Below, in pieces: positions 22,345 to 34,485 of a DNA stretch of 64,000 bases. Under the pieces are notes generated by a model that was not told where the DNA came from, searched no databases, and saw only the letters and a list, made by a program, of their open reading frames with translations. The position numbers and the translations under genes were made by a program. Source of the DNA: Hormiphora californensis (taxonomy: Eukaryota; Ctenophora; Tentaculata; Cydippida; Pleurobrachiidae); NCBI GenBank assembly GCA_020137815.1, contig CM035355.1, positions 6,925,097 through 6,989,096 of the forward strand. Reading direction: 5' to 3'. Within the stretch, counting starts at the first letter, position 1; each line of letters opens with the position of its first letter.

Positions 22345-25300
22345 TTACACTTGGGCCGTTTCTATGACATTCGGTATACTGTCTCTGCTGGGCGACTTGA
22401 CCATTCCCCCAGTGGTACGATTCAAATCCTTGAGAAGTTGAGTGTTTTCTGTCCATAACTCCTCAACCGTTTTCTGCATTCTCTTGTTTGTCTTTCTCAT
22501 CTTGTCCACCTGAGGTTAATTGATCTGGGTTAGCCCTGTGAAGATATAAGAGGATTGAGTTGACACGCAATTACAATTCATTCCTCTCTTCTGAAATTTG
22601 ACACACGTAATATGTACAATTCATTCCTCTAATGTCTGACCTGTTCCTGCAAATGATCAGCTCGTTTCACCGCCATTTCAAACTTCCCCTGCAGCTCCTT
22701 GCTCCCTCTCTGCTCTCCCAATATCGCCTCCATTTTAGCCACACGCTGCTTCAAAGCGTAGTTTTCACCTGCTGTCTGGGTGTCTTGAATCTGGTCTTGT
22801 AACATGGTTATCTGCCGCTGGTACTGTCTCTTGGCTTCTTTGAAAGAGTCTGCCTCCTGATAACAAAGTCAATTGAAATGAACTATATGCAAAATGATAG
22901 TCTTATCAGTTGGCTTACCTTGGAAAATATCATCCTCGCAAAATGACAGTTCGATCAGCAAGTTATCAGTTACACTGGCTTATATTATCAGCGATTTTTC
23001 AGTTGGTTTACCTTGGAAGCAGAAGCCTTAGCATCCTCTACTCTAGAGTTCATTTGATCAAGACGACGCTGGTAGACGGCAATCTGACCCTGAGCTTTCT
23101 CAATAACCTTCTGCCGCTCATCATAGGTGTTGTGAAGTTGACTGTGCAGATCACTGATATTCTTTTTTAGCATCGTCACCTGCACCTGAATTAATTAACA
23201 CGTGTCATGACATCACTAATTGTCAGCTGTGTCAGGTATCACACGTGGTAGTTATCTTAGTGGGCGCCCCAGGGACCAAGGGACACTAGTAGATTTGTCC
23301 ATACCAGTACCACGCCTGGTTTACTAACCTCATAGTCCGCGATTGTAGTTTCGTATTCGGAGATCTTATGAGTCACATCGTTATCTGCATTACCATTACC
23401 ATGGTTACTGTTTTGATATGACGCTAAAACATCTTTCAGAGCTTCAGTCTCCCTCTGGTATCTGCAGATAAGAGGAACGGTCATTGGCAAATACTATTAA
23501 ATGTCTAGTGACAAAATTCTATGCGACTCAAAAACAGCCGGTTGGCCAACTCATTGATTCAACACAATAATGAAAGAAGTCATTTTCAAACCTTCGAACC
23601 CTGTAGAGTGCATCCTCAACTTCTCCTTGTTTTGCTGCCAGTTTCTGTTCCAGATCTTTTAGCTGATTATTGTCACTACCAGCTCCCTCAATCTCTAACT
23701 TTAAACACTTCACCTGGTAAGATGAGAGACACATGTCATGTCAGAAGAAACTAATACAGATCCACGTTAAAGTAAGAGTGGCCCGCCGTGTTTTCTCACA
23801 AAACTTAGTGGATGAACGGGGAGTACCACCAGGACCATTGGTACGGTATCGAAAATTTCCAATTCTGTCTCGTTCATTAGTTATGACGTAATATGTTCAT
23901 TATTTAAACTTTTATAAAATTGCTCTTCAGAAAAATCCGTGCATTGTGGATTGAAATGGATGCTTGCATCGTGTTCAGCGTCAAAAAATAGCCGGGGTAC
24001 CAAATTTTGGTGTCTCTACCTTGTCTGTGACGCGAGATATGGACAATTATCAAAAACGACCAAAATGGGTGAGAGAGAGATTGTTATCTTTGGGTGCTAG
24101 TTGTTTGTGCGCGCCACCCACTTGTAACAAACTCTCTTTCTCTCACTTTGGTCGTTTTTGATATTTGTCGATATCTCGCGTCACAGACAAGGTAGAGACA
24201 CCAAAATTTGGTACCCCGGCTATTTTTTGACGCTGAACACGATGCAAGCATCCATTTCAATCCACAATGCACGGATTTTTCTGAAGAGCAATTTTATAAA
24301 AGTTGAAATAATGAACATATTACGTCATAACTAATGAACGAGACAGAATTGGAAATTTTCGATACCGTACCAATGGTCCTGGTGGTACTCCCCGTTCATC
24401 CACTAAGTTTTGTGACAAAACACGGCGCGCCACTCTTACTTTAAAGACGGGCACTCACGATGTCCGCCAGTACAGTCGTAATGGGGAGAGTTACAGAATG
24501 GATATAACCCATATGACTTTTTTTCGTATCTTCTCCGCATCCATAGTTTTGCAAGGAGAAACAAAGGTTAACTCCTTGCAAAACTATGGATGCGGAGAAG
24601 ATACGAAAAAAACCCATATGACTTCACCTGATCAAAAGAGTGATACATGACACGTCAGATATTAATACAGGTACAAACTCCGAGGTAAAGACACTCATTA
24701 TTACCACCAGTACGGGCGAAATTCTAACGACCGTCCCTTTTTGGTGTTTTCCGTGGCACCTCAGAGTTGCTCACAGAGCGGGCTCCTGTGAGCTACACAA
24801 CCTCAGAGAGGAGGGTGAAGACTTACCTCGTTTTGTATAGAGGAGTTCTGTTCGATCTTAGCAAGGAGCTCATGTTGAACCTTCTCCAGCTTCATTTCTG
24901 CTGCCAGAACCTCGTCAGCTGCAGGAAACAGTAGCTTTAGTATCGCGGAACAAAACAGATACTAACAAAAATTAATTGCCTTACTCGACCCTCTTTTACC
25001 GTACCCGGGTAGGAACAAAACACGAGATAGCACTCAAGTCTCACAAACAAACAGACAAACAGCACCCACCTTTGTTACTGAGCTGGCTTTCGTATCTGTA
25101 CTTGACATCTTCCACTGTCTGTTTCAGTTTCTTTACTTGGTGTTCCGCCTTGGCAGCCTGAAACAATGAGAAACGTTGTAATTGGAAAACCATTTACTGC
25201 ATTCAAATTTTGATTACCAGACTCCGGGAAAGTGTTGTTATAATTACGCATTTCCCAGAAAATGATCCAGTCTACCGTCCCCCTATCCCACTCACCCTTG

Positions 25301-28300
25301 ATTTGTAGTTTCCAGTATCAGCCATATCTTTTCCCTTCATCTGAAGAGTCTCGTTGAGGACCTGCTCCTTCTCTCTGAGGCTCGTCTGGGCTTCAGTCAG
25401 ATTCTTCTGAAGATCGGCCACTATTATTTTATACTCCTTTATCTTAGCTGTCCTATCCTCAACTAGATAGTTCAGCCGGATCAGTGAGGTCTGGAAGGCT
25501 TCTTTTTCCTCTGATATTTCTGTTTTAAATTTTGTCATTACGTCACCGTACTGAGAGAGCTGTTCCTCCAGAGAACCCTGGTTTTGGGAGAGTGCATCTT
25601 TCAGTTCGTCAAGCTCCTTCTTGTAAACAACAGATTCCTCTTGGGCTTTCTTCAGATTCCTCTGCCTTCCCCGGAGTTCCTTCCTGTGAGTGGTCTCCAT
25701 CTCCTCCATAAGGTTATCTTTTTCCCTCAGGCTGTTCCTCATTGCTCTAATCTGTGATCTGAGTTCAGTAATTTCCTCTTCATACGCCTCCAACCTCGCT
25801 TTAATTTGATGTTGCTGAAGATTTAGACGCTCAGTTATTGTGGAGACCCGCCCTTCGTAGACCTTGATATGCTCAAACGTCTTTTCATAGGTTGAGTCCA
25901 GGTCCTCTTTGAGCTGGTGGACTCTTCCCTGTTCAAATGAGAGGGATTTCTTTAGTTGATCCTGGTTCTTTTCCTTGTAGTCGATAACATCAGACAGCTG
26001 ACTGAGTCTCGTTTCCATAAAGTTTCTCTCTGTTGCTATGGTATCATTAAGTGTATCCAGCTGCTCTGTCTTCTGGTTAAGCATGGACCCGTAATTTTGT
26101 TGTAGATCCCTCATTCCCTCAGCCATCTCCTTGTTGTCCTGCCTCAGCCGCTCACACTCCTTCACACTCTCCCTCAGCTGGTGACGGAGATCGTGGGTGA
26201 TGAGTTCCAATCCATCTATCTCCTGGAGACTCACTGGTTTCTCCAATGCACTCCCAGCACTTGTATCATGTTCTTCATTAAACTCTGTACCCTCAATACC
26301 GTGGATCTTGTGTCCTCTTGGGGAGCGAGGAGAGGAAGGAGACACAGCATCACGTTTCAGGGATAGAAGGTCCTTCAGGTCCCTCATATCACCAGTCAAT
26401 GCCTCCAGATCCTCTGTGACCTTTGAAAACTCTTGGGAGTCAGCTGGTAGATCATTGCACGAACTGAGCATGTTTCTAATGAACTCAATCTCGTTCTCAT
26501 ACTTCTGAACCTTCACCTGGGCGTGATCTATAACCGCTTCATTTTCCCGCTCACTCCTTCCGTTTTGGTTAGTTCTGAAGCTAGATGACTTTACTTCATC
26601 TTGAGTCTCTGTCAGTTTGTCGGACAGTAAGGTGGCCTTCTCTTGCAGGATGTCCAGAAGCTCATCCTTGACAGCAGGGAGCTCAGGTGCACTATGCTCC
26701 TTCATCTCTCCGGAGATAATATCCATCTCCTGCTGAGTTGTCTGTAGGAGAAGTAGATAGTGATCCAACGAGCACTGGTGCTCCTCAACTGTCATGTGAA
26801 CATTATCCTCGAGTGATACAACTCTATCAATGACATTCTGGAATTGTGGGTTTGAGTCGTTAGCCATGCTCTGCTGAATGTCCTCGAGTTCAGTTTTTAA
26901 CAAATCCAGCTCACCAAGAACCTCGTTAGTCCGCTGGTTCTCCACGTTCAACTCGTCTGTCAAGTTGTTCAGCGAATCATTGGCATCAGTTATACCCTTG
27001 GAGCTCTTCTCGATCAACTTCTGGTTTAGTTTTGTGAGATCTTGGGCTCTGTTCTCGAACATCACCACCATCCCTTGCATCCTCTTGATGTGAGAGTTGT
27101 AGACGGTATTGTCAGTGTTCTGTTTCTCCAGGTCCTCTTTATACCTATCATACAACTTGTTATACTCACTATCCTTCTTGTCCAAAAGAGTCTGGAGGTT
27201 CTCCAACTGCCGTTTATATTCCTCGGTGGTCGTCAGACTCTCCTCAAAGTTGTCGATGTTTGGTGGAGGTGGCAGGTTGGAGAGACTTCCTGATTGGAAT
27301 GTGAGATCCATACAACTGCCCTTCCGTGAACCTGCCTGGCTGGACCGTTTTAGCGAGTCTCTCAGGTCTCTGATTTGCCTGTCTTTTTCACCGATAACAT
27401 GGTTCAAACTGGTCGTATCTTCTAACCAAACACTGTGGATGGAGGAAGAACGTTTCATGATGGCATCTCCCCCTTCAAACTCCATCAGACGTGTCTTCAG
27501 TGCAGTTATCTGGTTCTCAAGATTTCTTCTGTTATCGAATGCTATCTTGCTATCCGCCAGGTTCTCTGCCTCGGCCTTGTTTAAATACTCGTCTCTCTTC
27601 AGCAAGGATTCCTCGTTTTCAGCAATTTTATCTTTCAGGCTCTTGATTTCCTTCTCAAACCTCTTGACGGCATCTGTATGGTTTTTAAAGTTGGCGTCCA
27701 CATCATCAAGTAGGCCACAATTCTCCTTCTCAAGATCAGAATAGTTCTCGGCTAGAGCATCATACTTCTTTTGCAGATCAATATTCTTGGTGACCAATTC
27801 CTGCTTAGTCTTGTCCTGCTTGTTGAGAAGGTTATTTAGCTCGTTCCGGCTATCCTCAATAACTTTGTCTTTGTGCGCTATAGCAGCCTGTAGTTCGACC
27901 ACAGACTGATCTGAAGCACTCCTTGCCTGTCGTTCCAGTTGATCATTTCTATCCTTCAGTGTGGCAACCTCTTTGTTCAACCTCTCCTCCTCATCCTGGA
28001 GATCCTCAATTTGAATTTCAAGATCTTCAATCTGCTTTCTCAGCTGCTTCGTGTCCTTTTTACCATCATCTTGAGCTGAAATCTCGTCAAGTTTTGCTTG
28101 CAGCTGGCTGGTCTTGGACTTTGATTTGGCTAGTTCCTTGTCAGCAGCGGCCTTATCTTCAATAGATCGCCATAACTTGTTTTCAACTAGCGCCAGCCTG
28201 GTTTGCAGTGCGTGTTCCTGCTCCGACGCCTCGTTCAGACTTGTCTCCAGAACATCTAGTGTCATCGACTCCTCCTTGAGGATATCATGTCGCTGTTGGG

Positions 28301-31300
28301 CAATATCCAACTCTGCTTTTAGATTCCCTAGCTGTCTGTTGATTGTTGAGATCTGTTCGTCCTTTGCTAGCAGGTTGTCCTGTTGAATCTCGATTAGGTT
28401 CTCAAGGTTCAGCAATTTAGTGACGACCTCGTTGAATTCTTGTTTCTTATCTTCCATGTTCTCCTCAAAGCGAGCATTGATCTTTTTAATCTGATCCAGT
28501 TCCTTTTCTAAGGAGTCCCTCGTTAGTGTTTCCTCCTCGTGTTTCAAGTTGAACTTCTGCTCTGCAATGCTTTGTGCCTCTTTTATAGCAGCAATCTTCC
28601 TGGTAAAATTCTTCTCATTCCTCTTCAACTCATCTTGCTGGTCTTGGATCTTCTGTTCTTTCAACTCAATGTCAGTCTTCAAACGCGCGTTTGCCTTCTC
28701 GAAATGTCCCTTTAGGGCAGACAACGCTCCAGATCCCTCGTCGCTCGGTGACAGAGTTTTCAAAATGTCATTTGCTAGTCGATCAGTTAGGACCTTGCAC
28801 TCGTTGGTAAGATCAGTGTTTTCTAACTCCAACCTGGCGATAATATCCTCATTTTTATCTTCCTCTAACATCTCCTGTAGCATCTCCACCTCCTCTTCCA
28901 AGTTCTTGATAACTCCCCTGTGTTCATCTTCTGTGGCGGCCAGCTGCTGTTGCAGGTTCTCCATCCTCTGTAAGTATTGACTGTCAGCATCGGCTATCTC
29001 CATACTGATATCAGCTAATTCCTTGTGAAGATTATCAACCTCACTCCTCAGACCTGAGTTCTCCTTTTCTAAACTGCGGATCTGTGCATCTTTATCCTTT
29101 ACAATCTTGCTCAGATCGCCCTTATCTTCATCCTGCATCAGTTCTTCACACATCCTCTCCGCCTCGTCTAGATTATGCTGAAGGTTGTTCAGGGATTCCT
29201 CGCTACAGTCCTTAGCAGCGTTCTTTTCCGCCAGTGCAAACTCCAGCTCCTCAACCTTCTCTTCGAGGCCAGTTCGAATCTTCCTCTCCTCATCCAGGTG
29301 ATCAAGAAGAGATTTGTTAGCTGCTCCCTTCTGTGCTGTATCCAGCTCTTTTTGTAGCTCGGTAATCTGAGAGGTCAGTGCCGCTACCTGGGCTTCGTGC
29401 TCACTAGACAGCACACCAATTGTCTCTTCAAGATGTTTCTGATCCTGTAAACTGTCTTCCAAATTCTGCTCCAGTTCTTCGAGATCAGGGTGTGCTGTGA
29501 CAGAAACGGTGAACCCTTGATTAACTTGAGCTGTCAGCTGACTGATTTCATCATCTTTCACCTTGATTTCCTGTTGAAGGTTTTTCATGGCATCCCGAAT
29601 TTCTTTCTCAGCCGATGCTAGAGCGGATTCAGCTTGCTCTGTTTGTGCTTTACTTTCCGCGAGTTTATCGGTAAGAATCTTGACAGGTGTTTGGTTTTGG
29701 AGACACTGCCGGTGGTGGGGGCCTTTTGACTGGTTTCGGGGACGATGCGAGTAGTGGTTGTGGTAGGGAGGAATCGAGGGGAGGCGGAAGGATGTCACTT
29801 GATGGAGGAGGAGGAGGAGGAAGAGGGAAGTCTGGTTCCACAACCTGCTTTCCAACAAGCATCGTTTCCAACTCTTTATTCTTGTTTTTCTCTGCCTCCA
29901 GTGTCTGCTTGAGAGATTCCAGCTCAGTGTTGCTAGTTGGTAGCGGTTCCTCTAACACGGATTTACTGAGTTTGGAGTGAAGATCTTGGATAACATTTTC
30001 ATAAGTGAACGAGTTCTCATCCAGCTGCTCGATGGCCTCACTCAGTTCCTGATTAAGACGGGAATTCTCAGCAACAGAGTTGTTTAATTTCTTCTCTACG
30101 ATCGTCATTTTACTACGCAGATGATTCATCTCCTCTCTGTAGTAGACCTCCATTCTCTCCATCTTTTCTTGCAAATCATCCCTCGCAGGAGGTTTCTTCT
30201 TCTCTTCAACTGGCGGTGTCTTGGCCTGCTCTTCAAACTTGTTTTTAGCCCTCCAACCTTTCTGCTGGGAGAATCTTTTACCAGCGATGACAGTTTATGG
30301 ACCTCCTCTTTCAACTTCACGTTTTCCTTCTTCAGGTCATCCATCAGTTTTGGGTAAAAGTTCTTCCTCTTCAACTCCTCAATCTGTTGATTTTGATCAT
30401 CGATGGTCTTATTCAGCTCCTTCACCAACTTTTCATGTTTGTTCAGCGAGCCAACCAGCACTTTCTCCATCTCAGCAATCTTTTCCTTGGAGGTTTCCAA
30501 CCTCATACAGACTTCCTCCAGCTCAAACTGGGCATCTTCCAGCTGCCTCCGTGTCGGCCTATCATTCTTGATAGCCTCCACCTCCGCGGTCAGATCGGCT
30601 ATCTTCCGCTGGTATCTTTTACTGACTGCAGATTCCTTGATAAGAGCTTTCTCAAGATCATCGATTGAGGAAACGAGGTCCTCATTTGTGATTCCCAGCT
30701 CCTGGACCTTCTTCTTTTGGTTCTTCAGTAGGGAGAGAGCAGTCATGGCCTGTGTAGGTTGGATAGGGCTGCTCTGGGTAAGGGGGCTGAACGGGTCAGC
30801 GAGATGACTATCACTAGGGGAGCGAGGAATGGTCTGAAGAGAACGCTCAAGGTCCTCAATCACATCACGTGATTTATCCTGCTCTTCCTAATAAGGGAAA
30901 GGGATGTTAGTACTAGTACAGAAACAAATTGGTGAATTTCAAGTGGTTTTTGAAGTATTTTGAAGATCTGGGGATCATGTTTTGAAGGGGTTGGTAACAA
31001 GAGGACATTATATTGTGGATGGGTTTGGTAACTCACAGGCCTCACCTGTAGAGCAGACATCAGCGCGCTGTTCTGTTCGATAAGGTTCTCATTCTGTCTC
31101 TTGTACTTCTCCTCAGCTTTCGATAACTCAAACTCCAATCTCTCTGTCTCGTTTTCTGCAGTGTCCAGTTTTGTGTACGACTCCATGAGTTCTGCCTGGA
31201 AATTAGAATAGAATGAAAATTAACAAGGAAGTTTGAAGGTGAACTGTAGAGTGTATAGTGAACTGTTCTTCCCGTTTTCTTGCGGGGAGACAGTAAAAAC

Positions 31301-32096
31301 AGTTCAACGGGGTATGGTAGAATGTAGAGGGTCGAACAAGGTATTTTAACTGTAGATGATAATAATTGTTTTTGGTAAATACCTGACTTGATCGGAGTTG
31401 ATCAACCAGAGCATCTTTCTCTTGGCGATATTTATCTTGCAGCTGGGATAGTTCTTTATCATGCTGCTCTTGAGCCTCCTGAATAGGGCAAGATCCAGTA
31501 AAGGGGAATTATTCAACACTGTGTACAGCACTAAAATAAACGAAAACTACGTAACAACTGTCTGGCAGGCGCCAGACCCCGTTTTGACTCCGTGTTGCTC
31601 AGATCGGGTCGACGCCGCCAGGGCGCCAGACAGCAAAATAACAACAATATGCAGAGCAAAGAACTACGAAATCAATAGATACTAAAACAATTACTGACCT
31701 TGAGTGACTCCATTGTTCTGTCAAGAAAGGTTGATTTCTCGTTTAGATCTAGAATCAACTTGGCCCTTTCTTCCTCGTACAGCCCTTGCATCTCAATGGG
31801 ATCCGCTGAGGGAAATAATCAACTGCCATATCAGCCATGAATGTACAAATAAGAAAACACACTGAATAACACATTGAATAACAGTCATGAATCATGATAA
31901 TTTTTCGAAAACGCTTAACTAATCTAACTGCAGATCGGGGTAGTAACTTACTGTTGATAGATACTAATGCGTCTGCCAGCCTATCAATTTGTTCCTCCAG
32001 GTGACAGAGGGAGGTCTCGTTGGTCTGAATGGACTGATTTACATCATCCGCTACTCCTTTATATCGCGACATGTTCTCTTCATAGTAATGCAGCTC
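22345..32096 (-). CDS. giant coiled-coil protein, 5' end not found
   Basis: Twelve exons join in phase: 32096-31952, 31805-31699, 31478-31383, 31195-31046, 30887-25296, 25157-25070, 24918-24827, 23713-23592, 23461-23329, 23185-23012, 22856-22641 and 22509-22345, ending in a stop. They give at least 2,340 residues of almost continuous heptad-rich coiled coil (for example LEEKVEELEFALAEKNAAKD). A proline-rich linker (FPLPPPPPPSSDILPPPLD) sits near 29800, and a second Pro-containing break (TPPVEEKKKPPARDDL) near 30210. The 5.6 kb central exon changes frame twice: near 30265-30281 and near 29679-29706. Each could be a minute GT-AG intron (17-20 and 28 nt) or an indel. An X-box-like site lies at 32492-32505 upstream. 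Length and architecture suggest a cytoskeletal, centrosomal or Golgi scaffold, but I do not recognise the family. Confidence 0.8.
23771..24440. mobile_element. TTAA-flanked fold-back element (670 bp) in an intron of the coiled-coil gene
   Basis: Two arms of about 310 bp are near-perfect reverse complements. The ends AGTAAGAGTGGC and reverse are flanked by TTAA (23767-23770 and 24441-24444), the target duplication of piggyBac-type elements. No coding capacity. Confidence 0.78.
24518..24612. mobile_element. 95-bp palindromic MITE with 10-bp target duplication
   Basis: Perfect arms of about 44 bp starting TTTTTTTCGTATCTTCTCCG surround a short loop. The direct repeat CCCATATGAC flanks it at 24508-24517 and 24613-24622. 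A 9-11 bp duplication points to a Mutator-like origin. Confidence 0.75.
31559..31633. repeat. short GC-rich hairpin repeat (CTGTCTGGC...GCCAGACAG)
   Basis: Inverted ends CTGTCTGGC and GCCAGACAG enclose a GGCGCCAGACCCC word. A diverged relative lies at about 36608-36675 in an intron of the SLC7 gene. Probably a small MITE family. Confidence 0.5.
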
Positions 32097-33920
32097 CTGT
32101 ACAAGCAATAAGTTGTCATACTACATGACTTCATCAAAAGGGGGTCAAAGGGTAACCTCGTCTCGGAGCACAGAAGTCGGAGACGTGGTTACCCCTCAAC
32201 CCCCCTTTGATTTACATTGCTTCAGCCCGGTTCGGAGAAGGCAGTATTTCGTGAGACAAGCAATATAAGATAAAGGGGGATTAGGCAATGTGTTGGAGTA
32301 TTTCATTGCAAAATGTTGGTAACATCGTACTTACCAAGCTGCTATCAATTATACAAAGCCTCTAAAGTTATATATTCTAGAAACACAACAAACATGTAAC
32401 GCAACACACAGCAGGGTGATTGAAATGTGGCATCTCTAGGTGGCGGTTACATACACACACCCTACTACTATCCAGTCTACCGAACTCTATCGTTGCCATG
32501 GTAACCAGGAGTTTCCCCTCATTGACACAGGGGGTACAGGTGGCATTCTCGCTGTGACCCATAATTTTTATTGGCATACTCAACCCTAAATAGATTATGG
32601 GAAAAAATAACATCACAGAGCTTCTTTACGAATAGATGTAACATAGAAAGTAATGCATGAATCATGATTTGCATTAGATGCGCTCAAAGATCCAGGAATT
32701 ATTTCCTGTTTGTGTACTGAGAGCGAAGTAACTAGGGGTGACTCACTCAATTTTCTAATAATAGCCACTTTACAAACTTGGCTCCTAGTGAAACAAGGTT
32801 ACCCCGCATCCTGCAGGGAATTCCATGTGGCATTACTGTATTACTGAACGAATGGGGCAGGGAAACTAACGACGTGGTGTAGAGCATGGAATCTCAGTTG
32901 GCACTATCACTGAAAGTGCAGTAATTCAGGGCCCTGGAACAACAGCAGGATCTTATTGAAACTGGGTGGTGCTTGGCAACACACAGAGAAGAGCAAGCCA
33001 TGTCAATACATGAGTATCTGATACTCTCTATCTCTCCCACTCAGCACTCTCTTCCTTTCTCTCACTTTGTCTATCTCTCTATCTCTCCCACTCGCTCTCT
33101 TACTCTAAGTTGCCCCAATTTACCTGTGCATGTGATTGTCGGTTTATTACTTCCCTCTTTGCAACACGCACACGCTACAAGCACGATTAATAAATAATAA
33201 TGTAGGGTACTGGGCAATGCCTAGTGTAGTAGTATAATTATAGTGCCGGACCTTGATTTACCGGACCTCGATTTACCGGACAGATGCATTTCCCCAAATT
33301 AATATACCGTGTATTAATCCTTCCCCCAGGCAGGAGTTTTACCATGTTTTCCATTACATTGTCAGTGACACTGTCACCCCCTGTCCTCCCCTGATATGAT
33401 AGAGACTTCAAATTTAGAGGCTAGGAATATCATCGAGTTTTTACTAACTGAAATCTGAATAAATAAGAGGGGTCATAACCAAACCCCTGCAAACATGGAA
33501 CACCGTTGAATAATGAATTGTTCATACTTTATACCGGAGCACGGAAGCAGTGTCAATTGCGACTCAAGTACACCGTACACGAAAGGAAACATGGTTGTAT
33601 TGGGGTATAGGGTATAATTGGGGCCAGTCCGATATCGTGATATTAAATGTTGTTGCTTGAGTTTACAGTCAAACCTCAACTCAAGGGAGGACGGTTGTTG
33701 CAGCAGTTGCCAGACGCCAGTTGCAGTGTTGCACGGGGATTGGGGAAATAAACCGGTAAATCAAAGTAAGCGCCATTAACGTAGCGCGCAGGACAGGTCA
33801 TCAGTCAAAAGTAAATTTAATCAAGCGCGTTTCCGCCAAATTTGCACGCGCAAATAAAAAGCCGCGCAAAAACTTATAACGCGCTGCGCGTGCCATTCTT
33901 TTAAATCAAAAGTTGTTTGA
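32097..33920. other. region upstream of the coiled-coil gene; X-box-like site, hairpin, MITE fragment
   Basis: The missing 5' exon(s) of the coiled-coil gene may lie here but were not identified. Seen: an inverted repeat at about 32143-32215 (AAAGGGGGTCAAAGGGTAACC and reverse), the palindrome GTTGCCATGGTAAC at 32492-32505, and a partial copy of the CCGATTTA-type MITE near 33240-33290. Confidence 0.4.
32492..32505. promoter_or_regulatory. RFX/X-box-like palindrome
   Basis: GTTGCCATGGTAAC fits the RFX-factor X-box consensus (two GTNRCC half sites with no spacer). It lies about 400 bp upstream of the first exon recognised for the coiled-coil gene. X-boxes are typical of ciliary and centrosomal promoters in animals. 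Binding is inferred. Confidence 0.45.
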
Positions 33921-34302
33921 ATTGTCGATGTAAGGATTTTCAATCCAAGGATATCGTCCAACTCAAACCAGACCATCGCCAAAACATATGAAAAACACGA
34001 GAGAGAGAAGAAAACATCCTACCTCCACCGTGTCCTAGAGGTGGAAAAGTCAACATTCACACCACTGGTCATGTCAACTACAGGGGGCCTTGGAAGGGAA
34101 TTTAATAAGACTTTGAAACAATTGGCTGAGAAGAAGGCGACTAAAACAGGATATTCATACGATCAGTGTATCCGGTACCTGAGGCTAAGGTTGTCATTTG
34201 CCATGGTCCGCTCCGTCACCATTTCCATCAGGGGGCACCGCGGACGACTGAGGGCAGAAGGCAGCAGCGGTCGGGATGACAGTATCTACCAAATAGACTA
34301 AA
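33921..34302 (+). pseudogene. 3' remnant of a second LINE copy of the same family
   Basis: A reading frame starting IVDVRIFNPRISSNSNQTI and running through TFTPLVMSTTGGLGREFN to the stop at 34302 aligns with the last ~130 residues of the LINE frame at 3771-5744 (FDVRAFNAQAPSNCNQTI; PLVISTTGGLAKEFTKVV). The RT and most of the endonuclease region are absent, an in-frame stop lies just upstream, and no poly(A) tail is visible. It is an older, diverged and 5'-truncated insertion. Confidence 0.85.
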
Positions 34303-34485
34303 TCTTTTATTTATATAATTTATTGACCCCGTTTATTTAATTTATTATTGACATTGTAAGTGTGTGTACCACTATTTATATTCAAGGCCAATATCGGCCG
34401 ACCCCCCCTTTAATTGTCTGGGAGCAAAAACTTTGGATTTTGTTTGGAAAAAAATCGTCAGTCTCCGGTTTTCGTAAATTTATTA

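Noticed and set aside
29720-29858. Hydrophobic N-terminus as a start for the coiled-coil protein
   Set aside because: The other frame here encodes the proline-rich linker continuous with upstream coiled-coil exons, so this ATG is most likely a shadow.
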